A stretch of 54,392 bases of DNA from Candidatus Obscuribacterales bacterium. GTDB taxonomy: Bacteria > Cyanobacteriota > Vampirovibrionia > Obscuribacterales > Obscuribacteraceae. The notes under the pieces were generated by a model that did no database searches, was not told the DNA's origin, and worked only from the letters and a program-made list of their open reading frames with translations. Position 1 is the stretch's first letter, and every line of letters starts with the position of its first letter. Below are positions 17,500 to 28,500 of the stretch, piece by piece. Where the stretch lies: NCBI GenBank assembly GCA_019746975.1, contig JAIERK010000232.1, positions 1 to 54,392 on the forward strand. Reading direction: 5' to 3'. The position numbers were made by a program, and so were the translations under genes.

Positions 17500-17668
17500 T
17501 GTGCAGTTCACCGCAGCGTGTTTGGTCGGATAGTCACGTGACCGACCCGAGCACCCCAAAAATCAAAAGTTTTTCTTTTGATATTGCGTCGGAATTGGGA
17601 TTTCCGCGTCCAAAATGCCCCGGATGGGCATATAAGTTGTAGCGGAGAAATTGAGGGTTGCCCCAGAC
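17500..17668 (+). promoter_or_regulatory. Leader region of the giant-gene unit with inverted repeat
   Basis: 169 bp upstream of the two giant genes. ATGCCC-CGGAT-GGGCAT (17615-17631) is a perfect six-base dyad directly abutting TATAAG (17631-17636), which could be a -10 element; the dyad would then be placed where an operator blocks RNA polymerase. No matching -35 is seen, so this is only a suggestion. Confidence 0.3.
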
Positions 17669-20600
17669 ATGGGTGAGGAAGGTCAGCAGCGGCCTAGAGG
17701 TGCTGGTGCTGTGCAGAAGCCGAGTGATGAGCTTTTCGGTGCTTTCGTACCGGGAGACTCGGCTTTGCTTGACAGCCAGGAAGATGAGTCAGAGAAGACT
17801 GGCCAGAACCTCTTCGAGGATGCCGAAGATGCGATGCAGCCGCTCGACCAGGCGGCCGGTCGAAAGAAAGATGGAAATCCCGCAGGGATAGACCTGACCC
17901 AGTCTGATTCCCGACCGGCAGCAGTGCACGTGGGATCCGAGCTGGAATCGTCAGAGCAGACGGGCGGACTTGATACGGGCGATGCCTCCGCGCTGAAGAA
18001 GAAGTTCAAACTGTATGATGCACTCTTCCCAGCATCATTCGAAAAACTCAATGCTCTCATTAAATCCGCAGACCACGAGTATTTTTCGAAGTCTGACCTA
18101 CTTACCTCGTCTCAGCTACAATCGTTCCTGGCAACGGATCGACTTGCTGCTCATGATCCCGGTTCTTGCAAAGTTGACGCTGCGGTGGTCAGGGAGTTGG
18201 AAGGGACGGCTTTTTTCGCAGAGCGCGAGGAAGAACGGCGTTTTGATGCCCTCCCTTACAAATCACGTGATCTGAAAATCTCTCGTGGTTGTTATCTTGT
18301 GGCAAGCGGAGTCGATGCCAATGTTGAAGAAGGAGAAAAGCAACTTGCTCGCCTGGTGAAGGACAATCCGGAGTTGACCATCGATCAGGGGTTTCGAGAT
18401 ACGCTAAATCGCGCGTTGTCTGAGATGGTGGCTATTCGAGTCGCACGAGGGCTGCCGGTTTGGAATAGTTCTTTGCGAACGGAAGATGTAAGTTCTAGTG
18501 CATCGAGAGGTACTGTAACCGCCGACGATGTCAATACCGCAGTCGCAGGTGGTCTCGAAGTAAAGTCAGCACCCGAGCTTCTCCAAGAGGCGAGCGATAA
18601 ATTCTTCGACGGTGGCATAGACGGTGCGCTTCCCATTTTTGATCAGGCGAAGCGACGAGCCGGTGTCGAGCTCGATCTTGCTCAGAAGGAGCGAGTCGAA
18701 CTATTCATTCAATCCCTTAAGCATGATGCGAAGACTGCTTTTGTTGCCCATAGCGGCGGCGATATTGATGAGTTGTCGGCTCAGCGATTGGACCTCGATG
18801 GAAAATCCAAGACTTCGTTCTCACGCTGTCAGGAAGCGTCAAGTTGCAACTCCGCTGCCATCATCGATTGCGCATTCGCCAAGATCGCGAGTGGCAAAAT
18901 GGAGCTGTTCGTGGCAGCGCAGGATGAAATAGCTTCTTGTTTGCGCGAACATCCCGCGATCGGACTATCTAATGAATTCAAAGAGTGTAGAAGAGGTGCT
19001 CTCAAAGCGCATTATGCAAACCAGCCTGCAGAAAATTCTGGCGAGGAACCAACGGATAAGGCTTCTCAGTCAGCCTCGACGAAGGTCGAATACAAGGATC
19101 TTCAGTTCCCTGCTAAGTTCGACACCGAAGATAAGCCGGTAAAACCCTATGTGGTTGATACGATAACGACCATCGGACTCTTCGCATTTGGGGTCGGGCT
19201 TGGGCTGAGAGCGGCTATGAAAATGCGCAACCGCTATCGTGCCTTATCCGAGCAGCGCGAAGTCTCTCGGTCCGAAGCCCCAGCAGATGGCAAAGAAGGC
19301 GCTGGTGGTACCGCAAAAGAAGCCCGCGACTCCGCCAAAAGTGATAATCTTCCGCCGTCGAAAAGTCAGGGCGGCGAGAGTAAGCGGGAGACTGGCGCTT
19401 CCAGGGCGTCCGAAACTGCTGATGGCACCAATGGTGATACCGTAGTCGAGCCTCCTCCGGATGTCGGTGAACGTCTCGAAAAACGCTCTGCTGGCGATGC
19501 TGCGCAGAGTAAAACCAGATTCGACGAACGCTACAATGAGGCGATGAAGCCCGTGCGAGAAGCGGTCGATGACGCCATCTACCGTCTGAACAGAAGTAGA
19601 GGCGGCATGGAACTGTATGGCGCTGATTCTCCTGAAGTTCAAAATTCTCACGAGGTCAAAGCCGCACTCAAGGTTGCCGAACCGAAAGTTCGTCAAGAGA
19701 TTTTGGACTTCGTGCAACTTTCGCTGACGAGACAGGCGGGTACATTTACCGTCGAAGCCGGCTCACTCGATTCGTTTGCACAACTCCTGGGGAGTGACCA
19801 GCATAGATTTTTCACTGTCGAAGTACAGGCTGCTTTAAGAAACCTCGACCCTCGCGTGGCAGAGACGATCAGAAGGCAGATCAAATCTGAGTTGGCGGCT
19901 CAGGTAACCGCGAATGTGACGGAGCCGCGCTCGCGGGAAGCTGTCGCGATCGATGTAGTCGAAAAGCTGCGGTCAGGTCAACTGCGGGTACCTCGATTAG
20001 TCGTGGAACAGGCTCCACTTGTAGGAACGAAAGGATTGATGGCACCGAAACCTGGTGTCGCCGATGGTGGTAATCGACAAGTTCGACTCGGATTCTGCGA
20101 TACCGCTAACGCCACATACGAATCATCCGTAGATTTGATTTCCCTCGATGTTTACTCAACCTCTCCTTCGACGAATCTCATGCACGAAGTCGGTCACCGT
20201 GTCCGAGATCTGAAAGAACAAGGCGTTGTGAGTCTGGTCAACGAATCCCGACAGAACCGACGAGATATTCAACGCTTGGTTGCAGAAGATTGTGTTCGTG
20301 AGATAGGGATTGGTGGCAGAAGATCCATTGGAATGGAGATAGGTGATCGTCCGCGACTCTATAATCCTGAAGCATCTCCGCAGGATCGCAAGGTGCAAGC
20401 CGAAGGAGTTCGGGCACTCAAGGATATGGTGCGGCGCTACGCCGGCACTTCTCCTTACGAACATATAGACTTGACGGCAGCCGAGTCGGTCAGAAATTAC
20501 TACAAGCCTCATGAGGTCCCGGACAGTCTGCTCAGGACGTTGCTGAGCGAAAAGCCGGCATCATTGGATCTTGATTCGAAAATGCGTGCCGAGGGATACG

Positions 20601-22456
20601 AGCGATTTGTCCGCGAGGTGCAGCTCGAGGCAATTAATTTCATGACGGTCAATTCCAGCCGCGGTTGCTCTGCCGTGTCCGACAACATTGCGGCACCAGA
20701 TGCGAGGGCCTTTGTGCATGAGGAGTACTTGCGCATAAAAGGGAAAATGGAAATCGAATCGTTGACACCAGAGGCGCGTGCGAGTGCAGCCAAACGACAT
20801 GCGGTCAGCCGCACGAAGTCGGTCAGTGAGCCCCGAGAGGTGGCTACCCCTACAGTGCGTATCACTCCTGTGCTCGATCAGCTGCCGGAAGTACGCCATA
20901 TGTTCGAGCACACGCACAACGATGCTGTCGGTGTACTATCAGTTCGTGACTATCCCTTCAGCCCATGGGAAATTCAACAGCGAAGACGGCAGGAGACAGG
21001 CAAGCTGGTTACGAGAGAGCTTGGTTCTTCTGGCTCTTCAGAACTGCCGACTGCGCCCACCAATGCCATGAAAGTCAATGCCAGACAGACGGATATCTTG
21101 GACTTATGGAATCAGTACGTCGATGCTGGACCGGATAGCGAATCCGCTCCTCGGCTAAAGCAGCAATTGAAAGACGTAGTTGTCAATCCAGAAACCGGTC
21201 TACTCCGATATCTTCGTGATACGTCTACGAGCTGCCGAGCAGTCGAGTGGCTCTTGGAGCGCGATATCATCAACGAAAGTGATCTCGAGGTGGCAAGGGC
21301 AAAAATTGCAGAATCCACTGGTAGTAGTGTCACTTCAGACTTTTTTGAGGTCAAGAAGCCGCAATTTCTGGCTGTCGGTGAACTAGCCGAGCTCGATTAT
21401 GTTAAACAGATCGAAAGATACGAGCATGGCGACAGACCTCCGCGCAAAGATGCGACTGATCGCGAGGCAGCAGCAGCTCGTTCGGCAGGCGATGCGCTCG
21501 TGCCGAGAGATGCTACAGACAGCCGCGCGAGCGGTACGGCCGAGCCCTTGAGTCGCAATGAAAATGGCAGAAGAGTAGCAGAAGTGATGATGAACGAGGC
21601 GTTCATGGAATCGATTCTGCGCGAGGTCAAGATCACTGATAACAAACACAAGACAGCCATCGAAAGCTGGAGCCGAAGCGAAAATCCTAAGGTTCGAAAT
21701 TTCGCAAAGAACATTCTGACTTTGCTCGAGCATAAAGAATCACTTCGGGAGTTCGGGGTCTATCTCAATAATCCGAACAGACTTGAAAGCAGAGTCACAG
21801 CCGTTAACAGCAATCTAGAGACCATGATGGAGCAACTGAAGTTGCCAATCGCCGGAGAGGATGCGAATGCATCTCAGCAACGCCATACTCGCACCGCCCA
21901 AGATGTCGACACGGGTGAACGACACAGTCAGATTGAGGGACTGCAAGTTCGCGGTCGGCATCTAGGCGATATTTGCGTGACCGTTCGCTTTATCGCGAAG
22001 GATGGTGTCGTCACTGCTAAGCCAATGCGTTTGCTCGATATTACGTCCGAAATGCTTGATATCAAACTCGAACGCTTGAATGCCCAGGAACTTGACAAAA
22101 AGATCGCCCTGGCGAAAGACAAGGTAAAAACTGCTGATGCCGCGAATGATAAGGTACTCGCGAGACAGGAGACGGAACGGCTCAAGGGGATGCAAGAGCT
22201 GGCAACACTGAAAAGGGAATACGATGCCAAGGTTGGCGAGGTCTCCGGCACGGGCGATAGAGTGGCGATGAGGGAAGCCGGGGTACGATTTTGCGACGGT
22301 AAGCTTCACTCGCTGAAAGCGGCACCGAAGAACGCCTTCAAGGAGATAATGGGCAAGGGTGGTGTAATCACTGGTGTGCTCTTGCTTTTCAACGCATTCG
22401 CTCCAGAGTTGGAGTACGAGCCTCTCGAGTATGAGCGATTAAGACCAGGAGGTTAA
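17669..22456 (+). CDS. Giant protein with membrane segment, HExxH motif and coiled coil
   Basis: 1,595 residues from ATG 17669 (GAGGG upstream); TTG 17651 would add six. Residues 1-120 are acidic and disordered. About 120-400 are helical and TPR-like (ASGVDANVEEGEKQLARLVK; DKFFDGGIDGALPIFDQAKR). One membrane segment lies at about 494-517 (TITTIGLFAFGVGLGLRAAM), followed by a highly charged linker to about 620. HEVGH at 839-843 in NLMHEVGHRVRDL matches the HExxH of zinc metallopeptidases; a distant third ligand was not identified. About 1457-1529 is a Lys/Glu-rich coiled coil, and the end is Glu/Tyr/Leu-rich. There is no signal peptide. I do not recognise the family. It lies 65 bp upstream of the 4,552-residue gene, on the same strand. 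Confidence 0.75.
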   Translation: MGEEGQQRPRGAGAVQKPSDELFGAFVPGDSALLDSQEDESEKTGQNLFEDAEDAMQPLDQAAGRKKDGNPAGIDLTQSDSRPAAVHVGSELESSEQTGGLDTGDASALKKKFKLYDALFPASFEKLNALIKSADHEYFSKSDLLTSSQLQSFLATDRLAAHDPGSCKVDAAVVRELEGTAFFAEREEERRFDALPYKSRDLKISRGCYLVASGVDANVEEGEKQLARLVKDNPELTIDQGFRDTLNRALSEMVAIRVARGLPVWNSSLRTEDVSSSASRGTVTADDVNTAVAGGLEVKSAPELLQEASDKFFDGGIDGALPIFDQAKRRAGVELDLAQKERVELFIQSLKHDAKTAFVAHSGGDIDELSAQRLDLDGKSKTSFSRCQEASSCNSAAIIDCAFAKIASGKMELFVAAQDEIASCLREHPAIGLSNEFKECRRGALKAHYANQPAENSGEEPTDKASQSASTKVEYKDLQFPAKFDTEDKPVKPYVVDTITTIGLFAFGVGLGLRAAMKMRNRYRALSEQREVSRSEAPADGKEGAGGTAKEARDSAKSDNLPPSKSQGGESKRETGASRASETADGTNGDTVVEPPPDVGERLEKRSAGDAAQSKTRFDERYNEAMKPVREAVDDAIYRLNRSRGGMELYGADSPEVQNSHEVKAALKVAEPKVRQEILDFVQLSLTRQAGTFTVEAGSLDSFAQLLGSDQHRFFTVEVQAALRNLDPRVAETIRRQIKSELAAQVTANVTEPRSREAVAIDVVEKLRSGQLRVPRLVVEQAPLVGTKGLMAPKPGVADGGNRQVRLGFCDTANATYESSVDLISLDVYSTSPSTNLMHEVGHRVRDLKEQGVVSLVNESRQNRRDIQRLVAEDCVREIGIGGRRSIGMEIGDRPRLYNPEASPQDRKVQAEGVRALKDMVRRYAGTSPYEHIDLTAAESVRNYYKPHEVPDSLLRTLLSEKPASLDLDSKMRAEGYERFVREVQLEAINFMTVNSSRGCSAVSDNIAAPDARAFVHEEYLRIKGKMEIESLTPEARASAAKRHAVSRTKSVSEPREVATPTVRITPVLDQLPEVRHMFEHTHNDAVGVLSVRDYPFSPWEIQQRRRQETGKLVTRELGSSGSSELPTAPTNAMKVNARQTDILDLWNQYVDAGPDSESAPRLKQQLKDVVVNPETGLLRYLRDTSTSCRAVEWLLERDIINESDLEVARAKIAESTGSSVTSDFFEVKKPQFLAVGELAELDYVKQIERYEHGDRPPRKDATDREAAAARSAGDALVPRDATDSRASGTAEPLSRNENGRRVAEVMMNEAFMESILREVKITDNKHKTAIESWSRSENPKVRNFAKNILTLLEHKESLREFGVYLNNPNRLESRVTAVNSNLETMMEQLKLPIAGEDANASQQRHTRTAQDVDTGERHSQIEGLQVRGRHLGDICVTVRFIAKDGVVTAKPMRLLDITSEMLDIKLERLNAQELDKKIALAKDKVKTADAANDKVLARQETERLKGMQELATLKREYDAKVGEVSGTGDRVAMREAGVRFCDGKLHSLKAAPKNAFKEIMGKGGVITGVLLLFNAFAPELEYEPLEYERLRPGG

Positions 22457-22521
22457 GACTTTCAGAATTGGCGAATAATCTGCGGAAAAACTGATTGGAT
22501 TGCAATGGGAGTAGCAATACC

Positions 22522-25500
22522 ATGGGTGGTGAAAAGAATAACAAACAAGGACCTGCATCCGATCCGGATGTTAAGCCTGCACCGCCTCAACCCATGGTGG
22601 AGATGCTGCTCGACGAAGACGTCAACGATCGTTTGGACACGGAAGAAGGGAGTTTCGAAGACCGTGCGGGTGAGCTTTTGTCTAACGATCTGGACGATGT
22701 TACCCTACAACAGATTAGCGGAGCAAAAGGTTCGCGCGGAGAAGTCGGCGGACTCCCCTCAGTCTCATTCGACATGCCTGAGTCAGGTAAAGCGACAGAG
22801 TCGAATCCGGCTGATGAAACAGTAAGTGAAGCGACTGATAGGGCTGAGTCTGTCAATCCTATCGATACACTTTTCGAAATCGCACGAGATCGGTATGCGA
22901 TTGTCTTGATTGATATCGTCAGCAACAAAACCACTGATCAGTCAGCTCGTGAGCAAGCGATGCATCGAGTATCTGATGCTTTGATGGGCAAGCACATCTC
23001 CTGCAGTGGGACCAAAGACGGTAAGGAAATCAGTGCTGAATCATCAGCTTTCGATGATCTGTCGGAAGAACAGTTGAAGGGTCAGCTCGCGAGCATAGCC
23101 AGTCAACACAATGACCCTGATACGCGCGCTCTAGCGGTGGCATTGATTTACAGACATGATATACAGCTGACCAGTGTTGGAGTAAACGATCGTCCGATTT
23201 CTCTGGACTCTTTCAATGCTGCATCAGTGCCAGGGACATTTCACGATCGTCTGGTCACCGATTTGAAGAAGTCTCTTGAAGTTCCCTTGCCGAGCTTTGA
23301 CTATTCCGATAAGGATTCGCTGGCTGAGTTCGATGCCAGGCGCAGGGAGAAGATTTGTGCAGCAAAGGCGCTATCGTATCTCGAAAGTGGTTCAGTTGAC
23401 GCCACGCAGGCAATCAATCAGGCTTTGCTATCGACCATTCAGTTTGACGATTCGGGATGGACTTCTGCTCTGCGTCAACACAGTGAAAAGCCTGACATTA
23501 AGGCGACCACCGATGCTACTATGATGCTTATCGAGAGGGCAAGAGTGCTGAGCGAAGAGCAAAGAAGTGTTCTTCGTACCTCTTCCAATGCGCTGTTAGA
23601 CATCGACTTTGATGATCGAGCCGAGAGTTATAATGCCCAGCAGGGTAATGCCGATGCACGGCACTCGAAGATGCTCTTGATCGAGAATCTCAGCAAGTTA
23701 TATTCTGGCTTCAAGAGTAACGAGAGTACCGACCACCACTTGCAGTACCAGGACCAAAAACAGGTTGCTGAGCAAATTCTGCGCGAGCTGTTGATCTCTT
23801 CACATGGCTGGGGCAAGGATGCTGAGATGAGGGGAGCCGCTGTTGATGGTCTAAAAACTTTCGGTCCAGGCCTTAATGACGCCAACATTCGAGCAATTGC
23901 CGGGAGGTTGGATCCTTCACAAAATGAGGACCAGCAGGTCCGAATACGTGCGATTCAAGCTTTGAATGCCATGACGGACAAGTCAATTTTTCGCAAATCT
24001 CCGGAGCAGCTCGCTAAGGAAGGTCTGCCTGACTTGAATGTGGAGCACTTGCTTCAAACCGACTTAGATCCCGTGGCACAGGCAACCTTGCTTGAAATTG
24101 CTAGAGAGTCGCTCTCATACAGAGATCCAGCGTCCTTCCAGGCGCAGATAGAGGACAGCACCTATGTGAGCGATTTGCGGGCGGTTGACTTTGTCGATGT
24201 TAACGAAAAGGATATTCGCTCCTGGTTGATCAATAGCCGATTCCAATACTTGGATCAGCACACGATCGCAGAAGATGCTAATCGTGCTTCTGAAAAATAC
24301 AATTCTGGTGGATGGTTGGGATGGAACTCGGTGCGTGCCTTTTTCGGTTACGGTACCAGCAAAGAGTTTGAAGGTCTCAAGCTGGAGCTCGATAGAGATC
24401 AACAGTTGAAGGAGATTACAGACTTTCAGCAACTGTCGGATAGCGATCAGCAAATGGCCATTCATACCTTGTTGCATCTTTGCAGAGATGCCGGTCAAAA
24501 TCTAATCAGGCAGGACGACGAAGCACTCTTCCGTACCTTTGCTGCAAAGAAGCTTTCACAGTTAGCTGAGATTTCTTCTGCGAATAACGACGTTGTTAAG
24601 GATAAACGCCTGCTGCGCGCCGCAGTGGTTATGGCGTTTACCTCAATGCCGAGCGACATGCCGGGTGAAGCTCGCATGGAACTCGTCAAAGCTGTCAACT
24701 CTCTGACCGATCGTGACTTTGGTCGAGATCTCAAGTCCGGCGATCAACCATCCGACTACACTGTCATCACCCCGCAGAGAGCTGCCGCACTGTTTAGAGC
24801 GCGACTAACCAAAGAAGCCCAGAATGAAGCTATTGCTCTTCGAACTGATGCTCCGGCTTATCGATTCGATCCGACAGCTGGAAAGTACAGCGAAAAGGTT
24901 CAATTAGAATTGATAGACTCACTCTATCGCTTTCGCGATCTGGGCTGTTACAAGGAGTTGAGAGAGCGAGGTTCGACGCCTGGGATTGGAGCCGGTCCGA
25001 CGCAGCGCGGCAGTCGCATCGATTCAGTTAGAAATCGAGCCCGGGAAGTTTTTGAAGATCTTTATTACGGAGTCGAGTGGCTTCGAGAGGATTCCCACAA
25101 GAAAGGTCAAGGAGATAGCACTAATGCTAATACCGGATATGGTGTTTCCTCACAAAAAAGAGGCAAAGATACCGAATATGGTGCACGCACCGATAGCAGT
25201 ATTGATGGCGGTGCTTCCGCTCCCGATAATTCCGAAATTCCGGATGAGTCGGCCGTGCGCTCGAATTTGACGAACGATGCGGTGGCTATCCAGAATCAGC
25301 TGCTCGTCGACCAGCAGGAGCGCAACTTCGAACCGCTCACGAGAACGATTTTCAGGTCCCAGCAGGAATATCGAATTGGGGTTACTGACGATCCGAGGGT
25401 TGGCGTTTTGCAACAAGCGCTCGATCACAAAGTTGAAAGAGTTCGGTTAGCCGCCGCGAACGCTCTTTCCGAATCGGCATTGCCGCCAAAATCCCCTGAA

Positions 25501-28500
25501 ATGATTGATGTTCGGAACACGCTGTATGAGCTAACCAAGTTTGGACAGAGAAGTATCTTCCAGAAGGAGGCCGGCGAACTACTTGTCGCTTTGAAAGAGC
25601 GAGAATACGGCACCGATAAAATTCGCACACCCGATCAGTTGATTCATGGCGTAGCATGGATGGCGCACACGGCCAGACCGGGCGGTGGACCGGCAGAGAT
25701 GCTCAAGATCATGCAAAGCGCAACGACCGAGTCGAGGAAGGAAGACGATAAGAGTTTTGACGCCTTAATCGAGAAGAAAAACGCTCTGGTCAAAGACTCG
25801 TACAACGCTGCCGGTCTGATAGTTCCGATTACGACTCAAGACGACCCAAGGCGGGCCCAACTTAATAAGGCGCTTGAATCTTCCGATGTAAGGGTTCGAT
25901 TTGCTGCAGCTCAAGTTCTGCGCACTAGTATTGTCGAAGGGGACAGAGCGAGTGCTGAAGGTCCTCTCAAGGAGCTGGAATCCGCTCGAGAAAGTCTTGG
26001 CACCGCCAATCAAGAATCTCTGGCAAGAGCGATTATTATTGCGAATTTCGATTCTCCAATCACTTCTAAGAATGACCCGCGTCGAGATTTCCTAATTGGC
26101 AGTCTCGATCATGGCAACGAACGGATAGAGCTCGCGTCAGCCTGGATCATGGCTCAGAGTTCGCTTTCAGACGACCGAGAGGCGGCAATGAAAAAACTTG
26201 CTGTTCTTGCCGTGCACTCGAGTCACGAAGTCGGACGTGAAGAGGCGTTAACCATTCTGTCAGACATCACTAATTATGGCAATCTCGAAGATCAGTTGTT
26301 TGCATACAACGCGCTAAAGGATGTCATGGTTGCGAAGGATGGACCCTCCGCTGTGCCACCGTTTTCAATACCAAATGAGTACTCGTCGGCGATTAACTAT
26401 TTTGAACGAGCACAACGGACCTCGTTGCTCACGATTTTCGAAGATGGTTCGCCTACGGATTTGAAAAATGCGATCATGGCGATAACCGGCTTGGACAAGG
26501 AGCAGCTCGATAAGGCAATCAGGTCGGAATTCCAATCTAACGTTCGGAGTCGCCAGTCTGGCGAACAGGACCTCTCTGCCGCTACGACACTCTCTAGAGG
26601 GGTTAAGTGCGCTACCCATAGACCTGACGATAAAAGTATAGGCTCTTTCTCTGAACCAGTCTTGACAGAAGCCCAGGAAGCGAAAACCCTTCAAACCATC
26701 GTCAGCAAGCTGATTGCCGACGAGCGACAAGTCTCGAGGACTCCGGTGCCGAACGTGAGAGTTAGAGACATTGGCTCACCCGTTGAGCGATTCGAATCGG
26801 CCTTGAAAGACTTCGTCGGGTTGTTCGAAGACGGCAGGCTTCTGGCCGACCAAGGTCTGAGCGATTGGTCTGTGTTAGCGAGTACAGACCGAAGCCCCAC
26901 CTGGTGCAAGTCGCACCAGGCGGCTCGGACACTCCCTCGATGGACGCCATCGCACAGGATAGACCCGCACAATTTGTTCAGTATAGAGGCGAAGGCGCCT
27001 GGTGTGCTGAGCGACGCGGTAGCGTGCGCACTGTTTGAGGAGTTAGGTGGCGCGTATAGCCCGCGGTTCGCCCGAGTGGCGGCTCAGAGGATGGCTGATG
27101 AACAGCCGGTTTATGAGGGCGACGAAGCGCCAATAAAAACTCAGAATTTTGGTCTGGCTCCATCTCAACCGTCTACACCGGAATTTGTGGCGGTGGATGC
27201 CTTGACTGATGCGGCGGACAAGACTGCTCCACCGAATGATACAGCCATTGAGGTAAGACAACCGGAGCCTTCGACGGCATCAGCCGATAGAACCTCTCAA
27301 CCGAAAGTAACTCAGCCTCGAGTGGATTCGACGGACAAGCGCTCTAAGTCAAGTGCTGCAGTTCCATCCAGTAGCACTACACAGAGTCCCTCGAAATTTG
27401 GACAGGAGTTGGAGCAACGAGCAGACTTTTCGGAGACAATGCCGAGCGATACCGCGGCTGCGAAAGCGGCATCGGATGTGGTGTCGATTATTGAAAAGCT
27501 TCCTCGAGAAGTAGCTACGACTGAGGGCGATCGGAATCGAACAAAGCTGAAGTCTGTTTTTCCCGAATTGAATGACCTTTTCGGCCGTCTGCCGATTAAT
27601 CCCGCTTTTAACCAACCGGTCGATCATCAGGTTCTTTCCGACAAGATCTTATGCAGAGACTTCGTCCACATGACGCCAGCCGAGTTGCAGATCGTAATGA
27701 AGTTAGAACGAGATGTGCCGGGGTTTGGCGAATTTACGAAGTTCAAAGGTACTGAATCGATTTACAGGGATGTTAACCAATTCCTCAATACAGCAGTTGT
27801 TGAATCGCACGATATTCTCCATGAGCTCAAGCTCTCGATGGGGCCAGGAGACCCGCTCGGCATCGTCAGGATCGGCACCGATCCAGAACGTCCGGATGAA
27901 GGAATTCCTGCTCATCCTGATACCATATCTAGTCTCATCAAAGATGGGCAATTGGATGTTGAGCAGTTTCGCAAGATGGCTGCGTCGGGACATCTCAAGT
28001 CTAGTTTGCTCTTCGAGCCTAACGGCATCCCTGATTCATCGAGCCTGGACAAGATGTCGAACAGCTTTGATTGGCTATATGCCAATCAGGTCCGAATAGC
28101 GAATTCCCGTAGTCGTATCGATGCTAACAATCAGTACAAATTCCTCTCCGACTATCTTCATATCCGTAAGCCTGGTTGGGCACCAGATAAGGTGGCTGAC
28201 AAAGATCTCGAAGCGTACAACCGACGATTACGTGAAGTCCTGAATCTAACTCTCCAGGTTAGAAATACCGTTGAGGCCATGCAATCGCTAGACAACGTCA
28301 AGGGCGACTTTGATCCAGAGAAGGCCTTTAAGGATTTGCAAAAGCTGACTGTGCCCGGCGGATTTCATTTTGATCAAGCGCGAAAAAGAGTTACTGAGTT
28401 GAAATTGATCCTGCCTGAGCATCTAGTTGGTACTTCTGTCAACGACAAGCCGATACAAGACCTGAAGGACTGGCTCTTTGAAAATCGAGGTCCGGTAGAT

